42,393 bases of DNA from Bacilli bacterium (GCA_918272565.1 CAKJYW010000014.1:1-42393); one strand, 5' to 3'; positions 31,024-40,478 are shown, counted from the first letter of the stretch. Program-made: numbers and translations. Notes: generated by a model not told the origin, from the letters alone.

Positions 31024-32706
31024 TTAATTACTCTTTTTCATGTAATAAGGATCTATTACATTTTCTGCTATATTATTACAATGGTCACTGATACGTTCTA
31101 GATTTGATAAGATATCAACATAGTGGATATCATAAAGGATTGATTTAGAACTATCAATATTTGTTAATTGAATATGACGATAATTTCTTTCAAGGGAGTC
31201 AATATATGACTCTCTTTTCATTATCTCATGAGCAAGTTCTGCATTTTGTTTTTCAAATGCTAGAATTGAATCTCCTACTTGTTCAACAATCAAATTGAAA
31301 TAATTAGATAGATTTGAATAAGTAATTTCATCCATTTCAATATCTTGGTCGTACCTATCTTTTAAGAACTCTACTAAATTTGTGGCGTGGTCTCCGATAC
31401 GCTCAAAGTCTCTAATGGTATCTAAGTAAATTGCTTGGTAAATACTTTGGTCAGTTGATAAGTTTTCACTGTGAAGTTGCATTAAATAATCATGGATTAA
31501 GTGATCATATACGTCAACTTTATCTTCTAAATCAAAGCATTTACGATAGTGTTCATCATCATTATCAGATAGATAAAATGCGGCTTCTTGAATCATTGAA
31601 AGAGTTACTTTACTCATATCAACAATTGATCTACGAGAGCTTTCAAGTGCTAGAATTGGAGAAGTCTTTAATAATTCATAGTTAAGACGAGTAGCACTGA
31701 TATCTGATTTTACTTGCTTTTCAGGGAATATCTTGTCAATTAATTTAACAAATTGTTTAACGAAGATTAAAGCAAGTAGAGTTGTTACAACATTATAAAT
31801 CATATGGATGATGGCTAGCATCAACATATTGATTGCTTCACCAAATAGTAAACTATTTAATAATTCTATTAATTTTGTTATAGGTCCTAGCAATATAAAG
31901 AATAAAATAGCACCTAATAGCTTGATTATGAAGTTGGCCATTGCTGTTTTTTTAGCCGCATGGTTACTTGATAGAGATGCGATTAAACCTGTTATTGTTG
32001 TTCCAACATTTGATCCCAAAATTAGTGGAATAGTTAAGGCAAGTGGCAATGCTCCACCTTCGTAGAGCTTTTGTAAAATACCAATGAAAGCTCCTGAAGA
32101 CTGAATTAGTCCAGTAAGAAGAGCACCAAGGCCAAATCCTAAGATCTTAACATCTGATAAAGTGGTAATTAGATGAGTAAAGAAATCCATCTTTTCAAAT
32201 TCCTTTAATCCAGTTCCCATTAAATCAAGTCCTAAGAAAAGAAGACCTAAACCTAAGATGATTCCACCAGTTTCTTTGATTGTGTATTTCTTACTAATAA
32301 AGACAATCATTACTACACCAATAAAGACAATTGGTAGGGCATAATCAACTAAGTCTAAACCGATGATGAATGAAGTGATTGTGGCACCAATGTTAGCACC
32401 AAGTAACACCGGAATTGCTTCACCCATTCCCATTAGGCCAGCTCCAATTAAACCAATTACTATAACTGATGTAGCACTAGCCGATTGGGTTAGTAGGGTT
32501 ATTGCTAAACCTACTAAAATTGCTTTAAAGGCGTTATTTGTAGTTTTTTGAATTAGTTTCTTTAACCTTTTACCAGCTAAGTTTTTAAGTGACGAGCTCA
32601 TTATTCTCATACCATAGAAGAATAAGCCAAGTCCACCTAAGGCAAATGATAAAATAGTAATAATTGAGTTATCAGCAAGCTGAAATATCGATAAAATATT
32701 ACCCAT
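31024..32706 (-). CDS. Na+/phosphate symporter with C-terminal PhoU domain
   Basis: 560 residues. The N-terminal ~320 residues contain 8-9 hydrophobic segments with the two inverted repeats of the Na+/Pi cotransporter family: LLTQSASATSVIVIGLIGAG and LTGLIQSSGAFIGI, plus GANIGATITS and GSNVGTTITGL. Residues ~345-550 are a helical PhoU-like domain with E-x-x-D metal-site patterns (FDLEDKVDVYDHLIHDYL; DTIRDFERIGDHATN; DILSNLERISDHCNN). Family members import phosphate with sodium, and the PhoU part is thought to modulate activity. GGGGTAAA lies before the start on the minus strand. It is a single-gene unit with its own promoter, convergent with nupC. Export instead of import has been proposed for some relatives. 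Confidence 0.92.
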   Translation of the reverse strand: MGNILSIFQLADNSIITILSFALGGLGLFFYGMRIMSSSLKNLAGKRLKKLIQKTTNNAFKAILVGLAITLLTQSASATSVIVIGLIGAGLMGMGEAIPVLLGANIGATITSFIIGLDLVDYALPIVFIGVVMIVFISKKYTIKETGGIILGLGLLFLGLDLMGTGLKEFEKMDFFTHLITTLSDVKILGFGLGALLTGLIQSSGAFIGILQKLYEGGALPLALTIPLILGSNVGTTITGLIASLSSNHAAKKTAMANFIIKLLGAILFFILLGPITKLIELLNSLLFGEAINMLMLAIIHMIYNVVTTLLALIFVKQFVKLIDKIFPEKQVKSDISATRLNYELLKTSPILALESSRRSIVDMSKVTLSMIQEAAFYLSDNDDEHYRKCFDLEDKVDVYDHLIHDYLMQLHSENLSTDQSIYQAIYLDTIRDFERIGDHATNLVEFLKDRYDQDIEMDEITYSNLSNYFNLIVEQVGDSILAFEKQNAELAHEIMKRESYIDSLERNYRHIQLTNIDSSKSILYDIHYVDILSNLERISDHCNNIAENVIDPYYMKKSN

Positions 32707-32736
32707 AGTAATTTACCCCACACTCTCTACAATACT

Positions 32737-32764
32737 ATTATACATTATAAAAATATAATGACAA
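32737..32764 (-). promoter_or_regulatory. Promoter of the phosphate symporter gene
   Basis: On the minus strand TTGTCA (32764-32759), 16 nt, TATAAT (32742-32737). Confidence 0.65.
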
Positions 32765-32802
32765 TGAAAAAAGAATGAATATTTACTGAAAATGTTTTAC
32801 AA

Positions 32803-32831
32803 TTGACTAAAAAAAAACAGTGTGATAAAAT
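32803..32831 (+). promoter_or_regulatory. valS T-box promoter
   Basis: TTGACT (32803-32808), 17 nt, TAAAAT (32826-32831) with TGA before it. Transcription should begin near 32838. Confidence 0.8.
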
Positions 32832-32837
32832 AAGTAA

Positions 32838-33131
32838 AAGCAATGAAAAGGAAGAGTAAAATTTACTTCTTTTTTAGAGACTAGTTGGTTGGTGAAAAAC
32901 TAGATTAAGTAATTTTGAAGGTAGCCTTGGAGCTTTCTTTAGGAAAAACTAAAAATATATGTTTAGTACTTTAGAACGTAAGTGGTGCGTTAAACTGTAA
33001 ATGAAGGAGCACAACCCAAACACAAACAAGTTTGTTATTTGGCTAGTGAATTAAGGTGGTACCGCGGGTATTATATGAAATATTTCGTCCTTAAAACAGA
33101 TTTATATATTTGTTTTAAGGACATTTTTTTT
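32838..33131 (+). promoter_or_regulatory. T-box riboswitch controlling valS
   Basis: About 290 nt fill the space between the symporter and valS. The T-box sequence AAGGTGGTACCGCG is at 33053-33066; its TGGT bulge matches the ACCA end of uncharged tRNA-Val. The terminator that competes with the antiterminator is GTCCTTAAAACA (33087-33098)/TGTTTTAAGGAC (33111-33122) plus eight T. Stem I has AAGGAAGAGTA at its 5' side and CTTTCTT on its 3' side. A GTA at 32921-32923 is the likely valine specifier codon, but I did not fold Stem I completely. Uncharged tRNA-Val would favour read-through into valS. Confidence 0.93.
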
Positions 33132-33143
33132 AAGGAGAGAATC

Positions 33144-35774
33144 ATGAACAAATTAAAAGATTTAAGTACAAAGTATGATTTCAAGAGTGTTGAAGAAGGA
33201 AAGTACGATAAGTGGGTCAAGGAAGGATATTTCACTGCTGGTGATAAGAGCAAGACTCCATATTGTATCGTTATCCCACCTCCAAACATTACTGGTAAAT
33301 TACACATTGGACATGTTTTAGATACTACTTTACAAGATATTATTATTAGACGTAAAAGAATGCAAGGATATGACGCATTGTATCTACCTGGAATGGACCA
33401 TGCATCTATTGCAACTCAAGCTAAAGTAGAAGCAGAGTTAAGAACTAAAGGTATTTCTCGTTATGATTTAGGTAGAGAAAAGTTCTTAGAAGCTTGTTGG
33501 GACTGGAAGAACAAATATGGTGGTATTATCCACGACCAATGGAAAAAAGTTGGTATTTCTGTTGACTACACTCGTGAAAGATTTACTTTAGATGAAGGTC
33601 TAAACAAAGCGGTTAACACAATATTTGTTAAAATGTATAATGAAGGCTTGATTTATCGTGGAGAAAAGATCATTAACTGGGATCCACAAGCCCTAACTGC
33701 TCTATCTAATATCGAAGTAGAATATAAAGATGTTGAAGCATATTTCTATTACATTAAATATCCATTTGTTGAAGGTGATGGCTCACTCCTTATTGCCACA
33801 ACTCGTCCTGAAACAATGTTCGCTGACCAAGCTTTAATGGTTAATCCTAAAGATAAAAGATATAAGAAATATGTAGGACGTAAAGTTATCATTCCGGGAA
33901 CTGATACTATAATTCCTGTTATTAGCGATGAATATGTTGATATCGAATTTGGTACAGGTGTAGTTAAAGTTACTCCTGCTCATGATCCTAACGACTTTGA
34001 AGTTGGACTAAGACATAATCTAGCTCATCCTTCATGCATCGAAGCCGATGGTAAGATGAATGAAATGGCTGGTAAATTTATTGGAATGGACCGCTTAGAG
34101 TGTAGAGAAGCCTTAGTTAAAGATTTAGATGAATTAGGCTTCTTAGATCACACTGAAAAGATGATTCACTCAGTTGGTCACAGTGAAAGAACTGGAGTTG
34201 TTGTTGAACCTAGACTATCTAAGCAATGGTTTGTTAAGATGAAACCTCTTGCTGATATGCTAATTAAGTTCCAAGAATCAGACAATAAAGTTAATTTCTT
34301 CCCTCCAAGATTTGAAAACACTTTGTTACAATGGATGTATAACATTCAAGACTGGTGTATAAGCCGTCAATTATGGTGGGGTCATCAAATCCCTGCTTGG
34401 TATAAGACAAATGACAATGGTGAAGAAGAAGTATATGTTGGAATGAGTGCACCAAGTGGAGAAGGTTGGGTTAGAGATGAAGATGCTCTAGATACTTGGT
34501 TCTCTAGTGGTCTATGGCCATTTTCAACACTTGGCTGGCCAGATGAAACAAGCGACTTAGCTAGATATTATCCAAATGATACCTTAGTTACTGGCTATGA
34601 CATCATCCCATTCTGGGTTGCTAGAATGATTTTTACATCAGAATACACAAACAATAAGATTCCATTTAAAAACTGTTTAATTCATGGTCTTATTCGTGAT
34701 GAATTAGGTAGAAAAGTATCTAAATCTTTAGGTAATGGTATCGATATTTATGAAGCATTTGAAAAATACGGAGTTGATACTATCCGTTACTTCCTAACAA
34801 CTTCAGGATCAGCTGGTCAAGATTTACGTTTCTCAACTGAAAAGATTGAAGCTGCTTGGAATTATGTTAATAAGATCTGGAATATTTCTCGTTTTATCGG
34901 TCTTAACTTTGATAACTTTGGTTATAATGATGAAGAAATCGATGACGCGCTACTTAATGATAGCGATAAATGGATCTTATCAAGATTAAATGAGACAATT
35001 AAAATAGCTGATTATAACTTTGAAAAATTTGAGTTTGGTGAAGCTAGTAAAGCTATTTACAAATTCACATGGACTGATTTTGCTAGTTGGTATCTAGAGT
35101 TAACTAAAGTTACTTTAGGAGCGGATGATAACAAGAAAAAGATTAATACTTGTAGCGTATTAAAATACTGTCTCACTGCAATCCTTAAGATGCTTCATCC
35201 ATTTATGCCATTTGTTACCGAAGAGATTTATCAAATGTATAATGATGGTAGCATTGTTGTTAGCGCTTGGCCTAAAGCTTTAGATAAATACGACTTCAAG
35301 GATGCTAAAAAAGAAGAAATCTTATTTGATGTTATCACATCAGTTAGAAACATTCGTCATAATAAAAATGTTGCCACATCTAAGAAAATCGATCTTATCT
35401 TACAAACAACATCTACTAATACTCGTGATTTTCTACTTTCATCAAAAGATTACCTACTTAAATTTACTAACTATGACAATTTAATTGTAACTTTAGATGA
35501 AGTTGATAAGAAAAAGAAGATTGTTGAAGTATTTAGTGAGGTTACTGTAATTATCCCACTAGATGCTTTAGTTGATATGGATCAAGAATTATTAAAGTTA
35601 GAAGAGCTGAAAAAGAAGACAATAGGCGAAATTGCTAGATGTAATGGAATGTTAAATAATCCTAATTTTGTTAATAAAGCTCCAAAAGAGAAGATTGAAC
35701 AAGAAAAAGAAAAGTTAGCAAGTTACAATAAGCAACTAGCTGAAATTGAAAAATCAATTAACGAATTAAAGTAA
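33144..35774 (+). CDS. valS: Valyl-tRNA synthetase
   Basis: 876 residues, normal for bacterial ValRS. Class I signatures: PPPNITGKLHIGHVLD (HIGH) near residue 40 and KVSKSLGNGID (KMSKS) near 525. The editing domain lies between (TTRPETMFADQALMVNP; GTGVVKVTPAHDPNDFEVG). It is followed by the anticodon-binding domain and a C-terminal coiled coil typical of ValRS (KLEELKKKTIGEIARCNGML). The ATG at 33144 has AAGGAG at 33132-33137; a longer frame open to 33039 runs through the T-box terminator and is not coding. folC follows after 4 nt. Confidence 0.96.
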   Translation: MNKLKDLSTKYDFKSVEEGKYDKWVKEGYFTAGDKSKTPYCIVIPPPNITGKLHIGHVLDTTLQDIIIRRKRMQGYDALYLPGMDHASIATQAKVEAELRTKGISRYDLGREKFLEACWDWKNKYGGIIHDQWKKVGISVDYTRERFTLDEGLNKAVNTIFVKMYNEGLIYRGEKIINWDPQALTALSNIEVEYKDVEAYFYYIKYPFVEGDGSLLIATTRPETMFADQALMVNPKDKRYKKYVGRKVIIPGTDTIIPVISDEYVDIEFGTGVVKVTPAHDPNDFEVGLRHNLAHPSCIEADGKMNEMAGKFIGMDRLECREALVKDLDELGFLDHTEKMIHSVGHSERTGVVVEPRLSKQWFVKMKPLADMLIKFQESDNKVNFFPPRFENTLLQWMYNIQDWCISRQLWWGHQIPAWYKTNDNGEEEVYVGMSAPSGEGWVRDEDALDTWFSSGLWPFSTLGWPDETSDLARYYPNDTLVTGYDIIPFWVARMIFTSEYTNNKIPFKNCLIHGLIRDELGRKVSKSLGNGIDIYEAFEKYGVDTIRYFLTTSGSAGQDLRFSTEKIEAAWNYVNKIWNISRFIGLNFDNFGYNDEEIDDALLNDSDKWILSRLNETIKIADYNFEKFEFGEASKAIYKFTWTDFASWYLELTKVTLGADDNKKKINTCSVLKYCLTAILKMLHPFMPFVTEEIYQMYNDGSIVVSAWPKALDKYDFKDAKKEEILFDVITSVRNIRHNKNVATSKKIDLILQTTSTNTRDFLLSSKDYLLKFTNYDNLIVTLDEVDKKKKIVEVFSEVTVIIPLDALVDMDQELLKLEELKKKTIGEIARCNGMLNNPNFVNKAPKEKIEQEKEKLASYNKQLAEIEKSINELK

Positions 35775-35778
35775 GAAG

Positions 35779-37056
35779 ATGATCAAAATGATTAATGACA
35801 TTAATGAGATGATAGCCTTCATTCAAGGCTTAAAAAGAACTACTAAGAAAGTATCTTTAGATAGATTTCTAGCTATTTCTAATCTTTACGGTTCGCCTCA
35901 TCTAGGACTAAAATTTATCCACGTTGGGGGAACAAATGGAAAAGGATCAGTAGTTTCATTTTTAAAAAACATTTTAATTGAAGCTGGCTTTAGTGTTGCT
36001 TCATACATCTCTCCTTATGTTGTTTGCTTTAACGAAAGAATTGAACTAAATAACGATTATATCTCTGATAGCGATATTTTAGAGATAGGAAACTTGATTA
36101 TCTCTAAATTTCCACTATTAGAAGAAAAAGATATCCCTCTCCCAACATTCTTTGAATTTGTTACTTTGATGGCTTTTATCTATTTTAAAAAGAAAAATCC
36201 TGATTTTTGTATAATTGAGGTGGGAATTGGAGGGCTACTTGATTGTACTAATATCATTGATCCTATCTTAAGCGTCATTTCTAATGTTAGTTACGATCAC
36301 ATGAATATTTTAGGTGACACGTTAAAAGAAATTGCGTTAAATAAATTAGGGATTGTTAAAGAAAATAGGGCGTTAATAACAATTGAAAATGAAGAAATTA
36401 ATGATTTGTTCTTTAATATAACTAAGGAAAAACATGCTAAATTAATATTAGTCAAAAAAGACGATATTAAAAATATAGAATTAAAAGACTATGAATTATC
36501 TTTTCTTTATAAAGACTATTTTGTAAAAACAAGTATGGTAGGTTTATATCAAGCAGAAAACATTGCCGTTTCTATTGAGGCAATTTTAGAACTTAATTCT
36601 AGATGTAATCTAAATATTACTAAAGATAATATTATAGATGGTATAAAGAAGACTTTCTGGCCTGGAAGATTTCAAATAGTATCACATGAGCCACTAATAA
36701 TAATTGATGGCGCTCATAATATTGATGGAATTGATAGACTTGTTGAAACGGTTAAGACGATAAAGAAAGATAAGAAACTCGTTTGTATTTTTGCTGTTAG
36801 TAAAGACAAAGCTAAAGATAAGATGATTAAAAGATTAGAAGAAGTTAGTGATGAAATGATTTTCTCATCTTTTGATTACAAAAGAAGTGATAATCCATCT
36901 GAACTCCTTGACCTAGCAAAGGATTATGAAAACAAAAGGATTATTAGTGATATTAAGCCTTATGTTAAAGATATTAAGGAAAAGAAGAAAGATGAAATAT
37001 ATCTATTCTGTGGTAGCTTATATTTTGTAAGTGAGTTACTTCCATTATTTAAATAA
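35779..37056 (+). CDS. folC: Folylpolyglutamate synthase / dihydrofolate synthase
   Basis: 425 residues. Adds glutamate to folates (and possibly to dihydropteroate). The Mur-ligase-type P-loop is GGTNGKGSVVSFLKNIL at about residues 51-67, then SPYVVCFNERIELN, EVGIGGLLDCTNII, SNVSYDHMNILGDTLKEIA and, in the C-terminal domain, WPGRFQIV and IDGAHNIDG. The start is uncertain: ATG at 35779 or 35788, both with weak ribosome sites 4-13 nt after the valS stop, suggesting coupling to valS translation. The valS-folC order is common in Firmicutes. Confidence 0.93.
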   Translation: MIKMINDINEMIAFIQGLKRTTKKVSLDRFLAISNLYGSPHLGLKFIHVGGTNGKGSVVSFLKNILIEAGFSVASYISPYVVCFNERIELNNDYISDSDILEIGNLIISKFPLLEEKDIPLPTFFEFVTLMAFIYFKKKNPDFCIIEVGIGGLLDCTNIIDPILSVISNVSYDHMNILGDTLKEIALNKLGIVKENRALITIENEEINDLFFNITKEKHAKLILVKKDDIKNIELKDYELSFLYKDYFVKTSMVGLYQAENIAVSIEAILELNSRCNLNITKDNIIDGIKKTFWPGRFQIVSHEPLIIIDGAHNIDGIDRLVETVKTIKKDKKLVCIFAVSKDKAKDKMIKRLEEVSDEMIFSSFDYKRSDNPSELLDLAKDYENKRIISDIKPYVKDIKEKKKDEIYLFCGSLYFVSELLPLFK

Positions 37057-37068
37057 AAAGGAGAAAAA

Positions 37069-38982
37069 ATGAAAGATAAAGAAAACAAACCAATTAGAAT
37101 TGAAGACGATCTTTATGGATATGTTAATAACGAGTGGATTAGTAAAGCGGTGATTCCTTCAGACTTACCTGTTACAGGTGGCTTTATTGAAATAATGCTC
37201 GATATTGAAAAGACTCTGATGGCTGATTTTGATAGCTTTGCTAAGGGAGAAAAGAAGTGCGAACTTGCACCAATGAATAATGCAATCCTTCTTTATAAAA
37301 AAGCAATGGATGTTGAAGCAAGAGAAAAAGATGGAATGAATCCACTTTTACCTCTACTTGAAAAAATCAAAAACATTAAGAATTTGAATGAATTTAATGA
37401 ATCTATTCTTGATTTATATATGGATAGAGTTCATTTTCCTTTCAAGATTGATGTTTTAGAAGATGTAAGAGATACTTCAAAGCAAGCTCTATCAATATTT
37501 GATGCGGAAACTATTATTCCTGATAAAGGAATGTATGATAAAGCGTTAGTAAGGATTATGATATTAAAGATTTATAAGAAGATGGCTTCATCTATTCTTG
37601 CTCTATCTCCTTTAAGTAAAAAAGAGCAAAAGCAATATCTAAAGGATACTATTAAGTTTGATGACTTGATTAGAAGAAAGGTGCTTTCACCAACTGAACA
37701 AGCTGATTATGTTAAGCTATTTAACCCAATGATGCTTGAAGATGTAAACAACAAGCTTAATCCGTTTGATTTGAAGGGATTACTTCTTAAGATTTATAAA
37801 GATAATACTCCACAAGAGATTAATGTATGTAATCCAAGATATGTTAATGGATTTAATGAGATATTAAATGATGAAACATTTGAATTATTTATTCATTGGT
37901 CTTATGTAAATACAATCCTAGATTTTGCTCCGGCTCTATCAAAAACAATCAGTGATTTATCAAATATGTATGGAAACAAGTTGATGGGAGTAAAAGAAAA
38001 CCCAACAATCGAAAAGCAAGCATATCGTTTGGTGTCTAATCTATTTGATAACCCTATTGGGGTATATTATGGAAGAACATATTTTGGTGAAGAAGCAAAA
38101 GCCAATATTACCGATATTGTAAAAAAGATTATTGCTACATACATCGATAGAGTTAAAAATAATGCCTTTTTAGAAGCCGCCACAAAAGAAAAAGCTATTT
38201 TGAAACTTGAAGCAATGAAAGTTAAGATGGGCTATCCTGATAACTATGATAAATTCTTTGATAGTTTAGTTGTAGATGAAGATGATTCATTCTTCGATGC
38301 TATGAATAAGATTAGAAAAGCAAAGTTAGAATACGATTTAGATAAATTTAATCATCCTACAGACTTCTCTAAATGGTCTATGCCAGGTCATATGGTTAAT
38401 GCTTGTTATGATCCATTTAAGAATGATATTACATTCCCAGCTGCTATTTTACAAAAACCATTCTATAGCCTAGATCAATCTTTAGAAGAAAATCTAGGTG
38501 GAATTGGTGCAGTAATCGGTCATGAGATTTCTCACGCCTTTGATAATAATGGTTCTCATTTTGATGAAAAAGGTAATCTTGTTGATTGGTGGCTTCCTGA
38601 AGACTTCAAGAAGTTTGAAGAACTAACCGAAGAGATGGTTAAACAATATGATGGTATCATTTACCATGGTGCAAAAGTCAATGGTAAGTTAGTAGTATCA
38701 GAAAATATTGCGGATAATGGTGGAATGGCTGTTACATTACAAATTATGCAAGGACTTGAGAACCCTAAATATGATTTGTATTTCACTAATTGGGCTAGAA
38801 TTTGGCGTCAAAAAGCTAAAGAGAATTATATCAAATTACTTATGAAGCTTGATGTTCACTCACCTAACGAACTAAGAGCAAACATCACTGTTCGTAATTT
38901 CAGTAAGTGGTACGAAACATTTAATGTTAAAGAAACAGATAAGATGTTTATTGAAGAAGCTAAACGTATAACTATATGGTAA
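37069..38982 (+). CDS. pepO: M13-family metallo-endopeptidase (PepO/neprilysin type)
   Basis: 637 residues. The zinc motif GHEISHAFD has H485, E486 and H489; the third ligand is in ENIADNGG (E545, D549 supporting), and the Asn-Ala-x-Tyr-like substrate segment appears as VNACYDPFKNDITFPAAILQ. There is no signal peptide or membrane anchor, unlike animal neprilysins, so it is a cytosolic oligopeptidase like PepO of lactic acid bacteria, digesting imported or recycled peptides. AAAAGGAG precedes the ATG. It lies 12 nt after folC and ends the valS operon with a strong terminator. Confidence 0.94.
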   Translation: MKDKENKPIRIEDDLYGYVNNEWISKAVIPSDLPVTGGFIEIMLDIEKTLMADFDSFAKGEKKCELAPMNNAILLYKKAMDVEAREKDGMNPLLPLLEKIKNIKNLNEFNESILDLYMDRVHFPFKIDVLEDVRDTSKQALSIFDAETIIPDKGMYDKALVRIMILKIYKKMASSILALSPLSKKEQKQYLKDTIKFDDLIRRKVLSPTEQADYVKLFNPMMLEDVNNKLNPFDLKGLLLKIYKDNTPQEINVCNPRYVNGFNEILNDETFELFIHWSYVNTILDFAPALSKTISDLSNMYGNKLMGVKENPTIEKQAYRLVSNLFDNPIGVYYGRTYFGEEAKANITDIVKKIIATYIDRVKNNAFLEAATKEKAILKLEAMKVKMGYPDNYDKFFDSLVVDEDDSFFDAMNKIRKAKLEYDLDKFNHPTDFSKWSMPGHMVNACYDPFKNDITFPAAILQKPFYSLDQSLEENLGGIGAVIGHEISHAFDNNGSHFDEKGNLVDWWLPEDFKKFEELTEEMVKQYDGIIYHGAKVNGKLVVSENIADNGGMAVTLQIMQGLENPKYDLYFTNWARIWRQKAKENYIKLLMKLDVHSPNELRANITVRNFSKWYETFNVKETDKMFIEEAKRITIW

Positions 38983-38989
38983 ATGTATT

Positions 38990-39030
38990 AGTGCAAGTTA
39001 CTAACTTAGTAGTAATTTGCACTTTTTTTA
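38990..39030 (+). terminator. Terminator of the valS-folC-pepO operon
   Basis: AGTGCAAGTTACT (38990-39002), loop, AGTAATTTGCACT (39011-39023) followed by a T-run. Confidence 0.92.
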
Positions 39031-39058
39031 TTTATTTAGATAAATTTATTGATTTACT

Positions 39059-39076
39059 CTCTATTATATAATAGAG
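39059..39076 (+). promoter_or_regulatory. radC promoter region with an 18-bp perfect palindrome
   Basis: CTCTATTATATAATAGAG (39059-39076) is an exact palindrome containing TATAAT at 39067-39072. The ATG of radC is 10 nt further on. Only a weak TTTATT is found where a -35 is expected (39045-39050, 16-nt spacing). The palindrome could be an operator over the -10. Confidence 0.45.
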
Positions 39077-39085
39077 GATAGAATT

Positions 39086-39775
39086 ATGAGTTTAGTAAGA
39101 GAAATACCAATTTATGAACGTCCAAGAGAGCGCTTAGAGTTACTAGGAGCTAGTTCTTTATCGATTGCAGAACTACTTGCCATAATTATTAGAACTGGTA
39201 CAAAAGATAAGTCAAGCATTGCTCTTTCTTATGAGATTTTGAAAGAATTTGAAGATTTAGAGTCTTTATCTAAAGCAACACTTCATGAACTGTGTAAGAT
39301 TAAAGGAATTGAAAAAGCTAAAGCGATATCGATTATAGCTTCACTGGAACTAGGGAAAAGAATGGCTAGTACGATGAGGGAACGTATTAAGATAAAAGAT
39401 TTATATGATGTATATGATTTACTTAGTGTTCGTCTTTCCTCTTCAACAAACGAAGAATTGAATGTGATTTATCTAAATATAAAAGGAGAAATCATAAAAG
39501 TAAAAACTTTATCGATTGGAACGATTAATAAAACATTAGTAGATGCAAAAGATATTATTAAATGGGCGATAAGATATTCATCTAATCATTTTATAATGTG
39601 TCACAACCACCCATCAGGAAATGCAACTCCAAGCAAAGAAGATGCTTTAGTAACTAAAGAAGTAGATGAGCAAGCTAAGATGATGGGAATTAAAATGCTT
39701 GATCATGTTATTATTGGAAAAGGTTGTTTCTTTAGCTTTAGTCATGGAAAGTTAATTAATGTTGAAAAAGAATAA
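39086..39775 (+). CDS. radC: RadC/JAB-domain protein
   Basis: 229 residues. The N-terminal helix-hairpin-helix-like region (~1-95: IPIYERPRERLELLGASSLSIAELLAIIIRTGT in pieces, then LCKIKGIEKAKAISIIASLELGKR) is followed by the MPN/JAB domain with the JAMM motif H173-N-H175-P-S-G and the distal Asp in SKEDALVTKEV. The name DNA repair protein is historical; in E. coli the repair role was disproved and the molecular function is unresolved. GAGGATAG precedes the ATG. The 3' end carries the promoter of the next gene. Confidence 0.93.
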   Translation: MSLVREIPIYERPRERLELLGASSLSIAELLAIIIRTGTKDKSSIALSYEILKEFEDLESLSKATLHELCKIKGIEKAKAISIIASLELGKRMASTMRERIKIKDLYDVYDLLSVRLSSSTNEELNVIYLNIKGEIIKVKTLSIGTINKTLVDAKDIIKWAIRYSSNHFIMCHNHPSGNATPSKEDALVTKEVDEQAKMMGIKMLDHVIIGKGCFFSFSHGKLINVEKE

Positions 39776-39790
39776 GTCTTTTGTTATAAT
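39762..39790 (+). promoter_or_regulatory. Promoter of the YgjP-like gene inside radC
   Basis: TTGAAA (39762-39767), 17 nt, TATAAT (39785-39790). Transcription would start about 39797, only ~11 nt before the chosen ATG. Confidence 0.75.
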
Positions 39791-39807
39791 CAAAAATGGT
39801 GTTTATA

Positions 39808-40464
39808 ATGAGAAAAGAACAAGTAGTAAAATTTAATATGGTGGTTTCTGATAGACTTTTTAATGTTACTATCAACTTTAAAAAGAGGCGTGGTGCTACT
39901 TATTATGTTGATTTTAATAACATCCGTGTTAGCGCTAGCACTTTTTATAATGTCGATTTGATAAAAAGTATGATTTTATCGGAATCATCTAAGATAATTA
40001 AGATGTCAGATAAAACTTATAATAAAGTTGACTTAAATAAATATGATAAAGCACTTCATAAAGAGGAATATCTCATTATGGGTGAGCTTGTTCCTGTTAA
40101 GGATGAGTTTTTAGCATATAAGGATTTATTTAAAAAATATAAGACGGTTTTAAATGAAATCTATTATGATACTTTAGATAGATTATCTATCAAAGGAGTT
40201 AGTTTAATTACAAAACCCCTTAAATCAAAGTGGGGAAGTTATAACAGTAAAAAAAATCAAATCACTTTAAATTTGTATTTGCTATTCTTTGAAAGGGAAA
40301 TTATTGAATATGTTGTGTGCCATGAAGTATGTCATATAGGAAATCTCACACACAATAAGAAATTTCACAACGATCTAGATATTATATGTCCAAAAAACAA
40401 GCAATTAAGAAAGAAAATTAACGATTTAACAGTCTTAACTAGAAAATTACAGCTTCTAAGTTGA
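39808..40464 (+). CDS. YgjP-like zinc metallopeptidase (DUF45/M48-related)
   Basis: 218 residues. The gluzincin motif EYVVCHEVCHIGNLTHNKKFH has H172, E173 and H176 and a downstream HNKKFH that matches the YgjP-type third ligand. SLITKPLKSKWGSYNSKKNQITLNLYL, before it, is the other family hallmark (R/K-x-x-S-x-W-G-S/C-x-x-x-x-x-x-I-x-x-N). It is probably a soluble zinc protease or peptidase; substrate unknown. Two in-frame ATGs exist; 39808 is preferred, as GGTG lies 6 nt ahead of it and the other (39796) is at the predicted transcription start. Confidence 0.88.
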   Translation: MRKEQVVKFNMVVSDRLFNVTINFKKRRGATYYVDFNNIRVSASTFYNVDLIKSMILSESSKIIKMSDKTYNKVDLNKYDKALHKEEYLIMGELVPVKDEFLAYKDLFKKYKTVLNEIYYDTLDRLSIKGVSLITKPLKSKWGSYNSKKNQITLNLYLLFFEREIIEYVVCHEVCHIGNLTHNKKFHNDLDIICPKNKQLRKKINDLTVLTRKLQLLS

Positions 40465-40478
40465 GGCTTTTTTTCTAC
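40450..40478 (+). terminator. Weak terminator overlapping the YgjP-like stop
   Basis: AGCTTC (about 40451-40456) can pair with GAGGCT (about 40464-40469, one G-T) and is followed by a T-run. The stop codon is in the loop. Confidence 0.5.

Noticed and set aside
31431-32551. Plus-strand ORFs antisense to the phosphate symporter
   Set aside because: The minus-strand frame contains all family motifs and PhoU pattern; the plus frames have no ribosome sites.
33039-33143. Upstream extension of valS by 35 codons
   Set aside because: The stretch is the T-box antiterminator/terminator; the ATG at 33144 has the AAGGAG.
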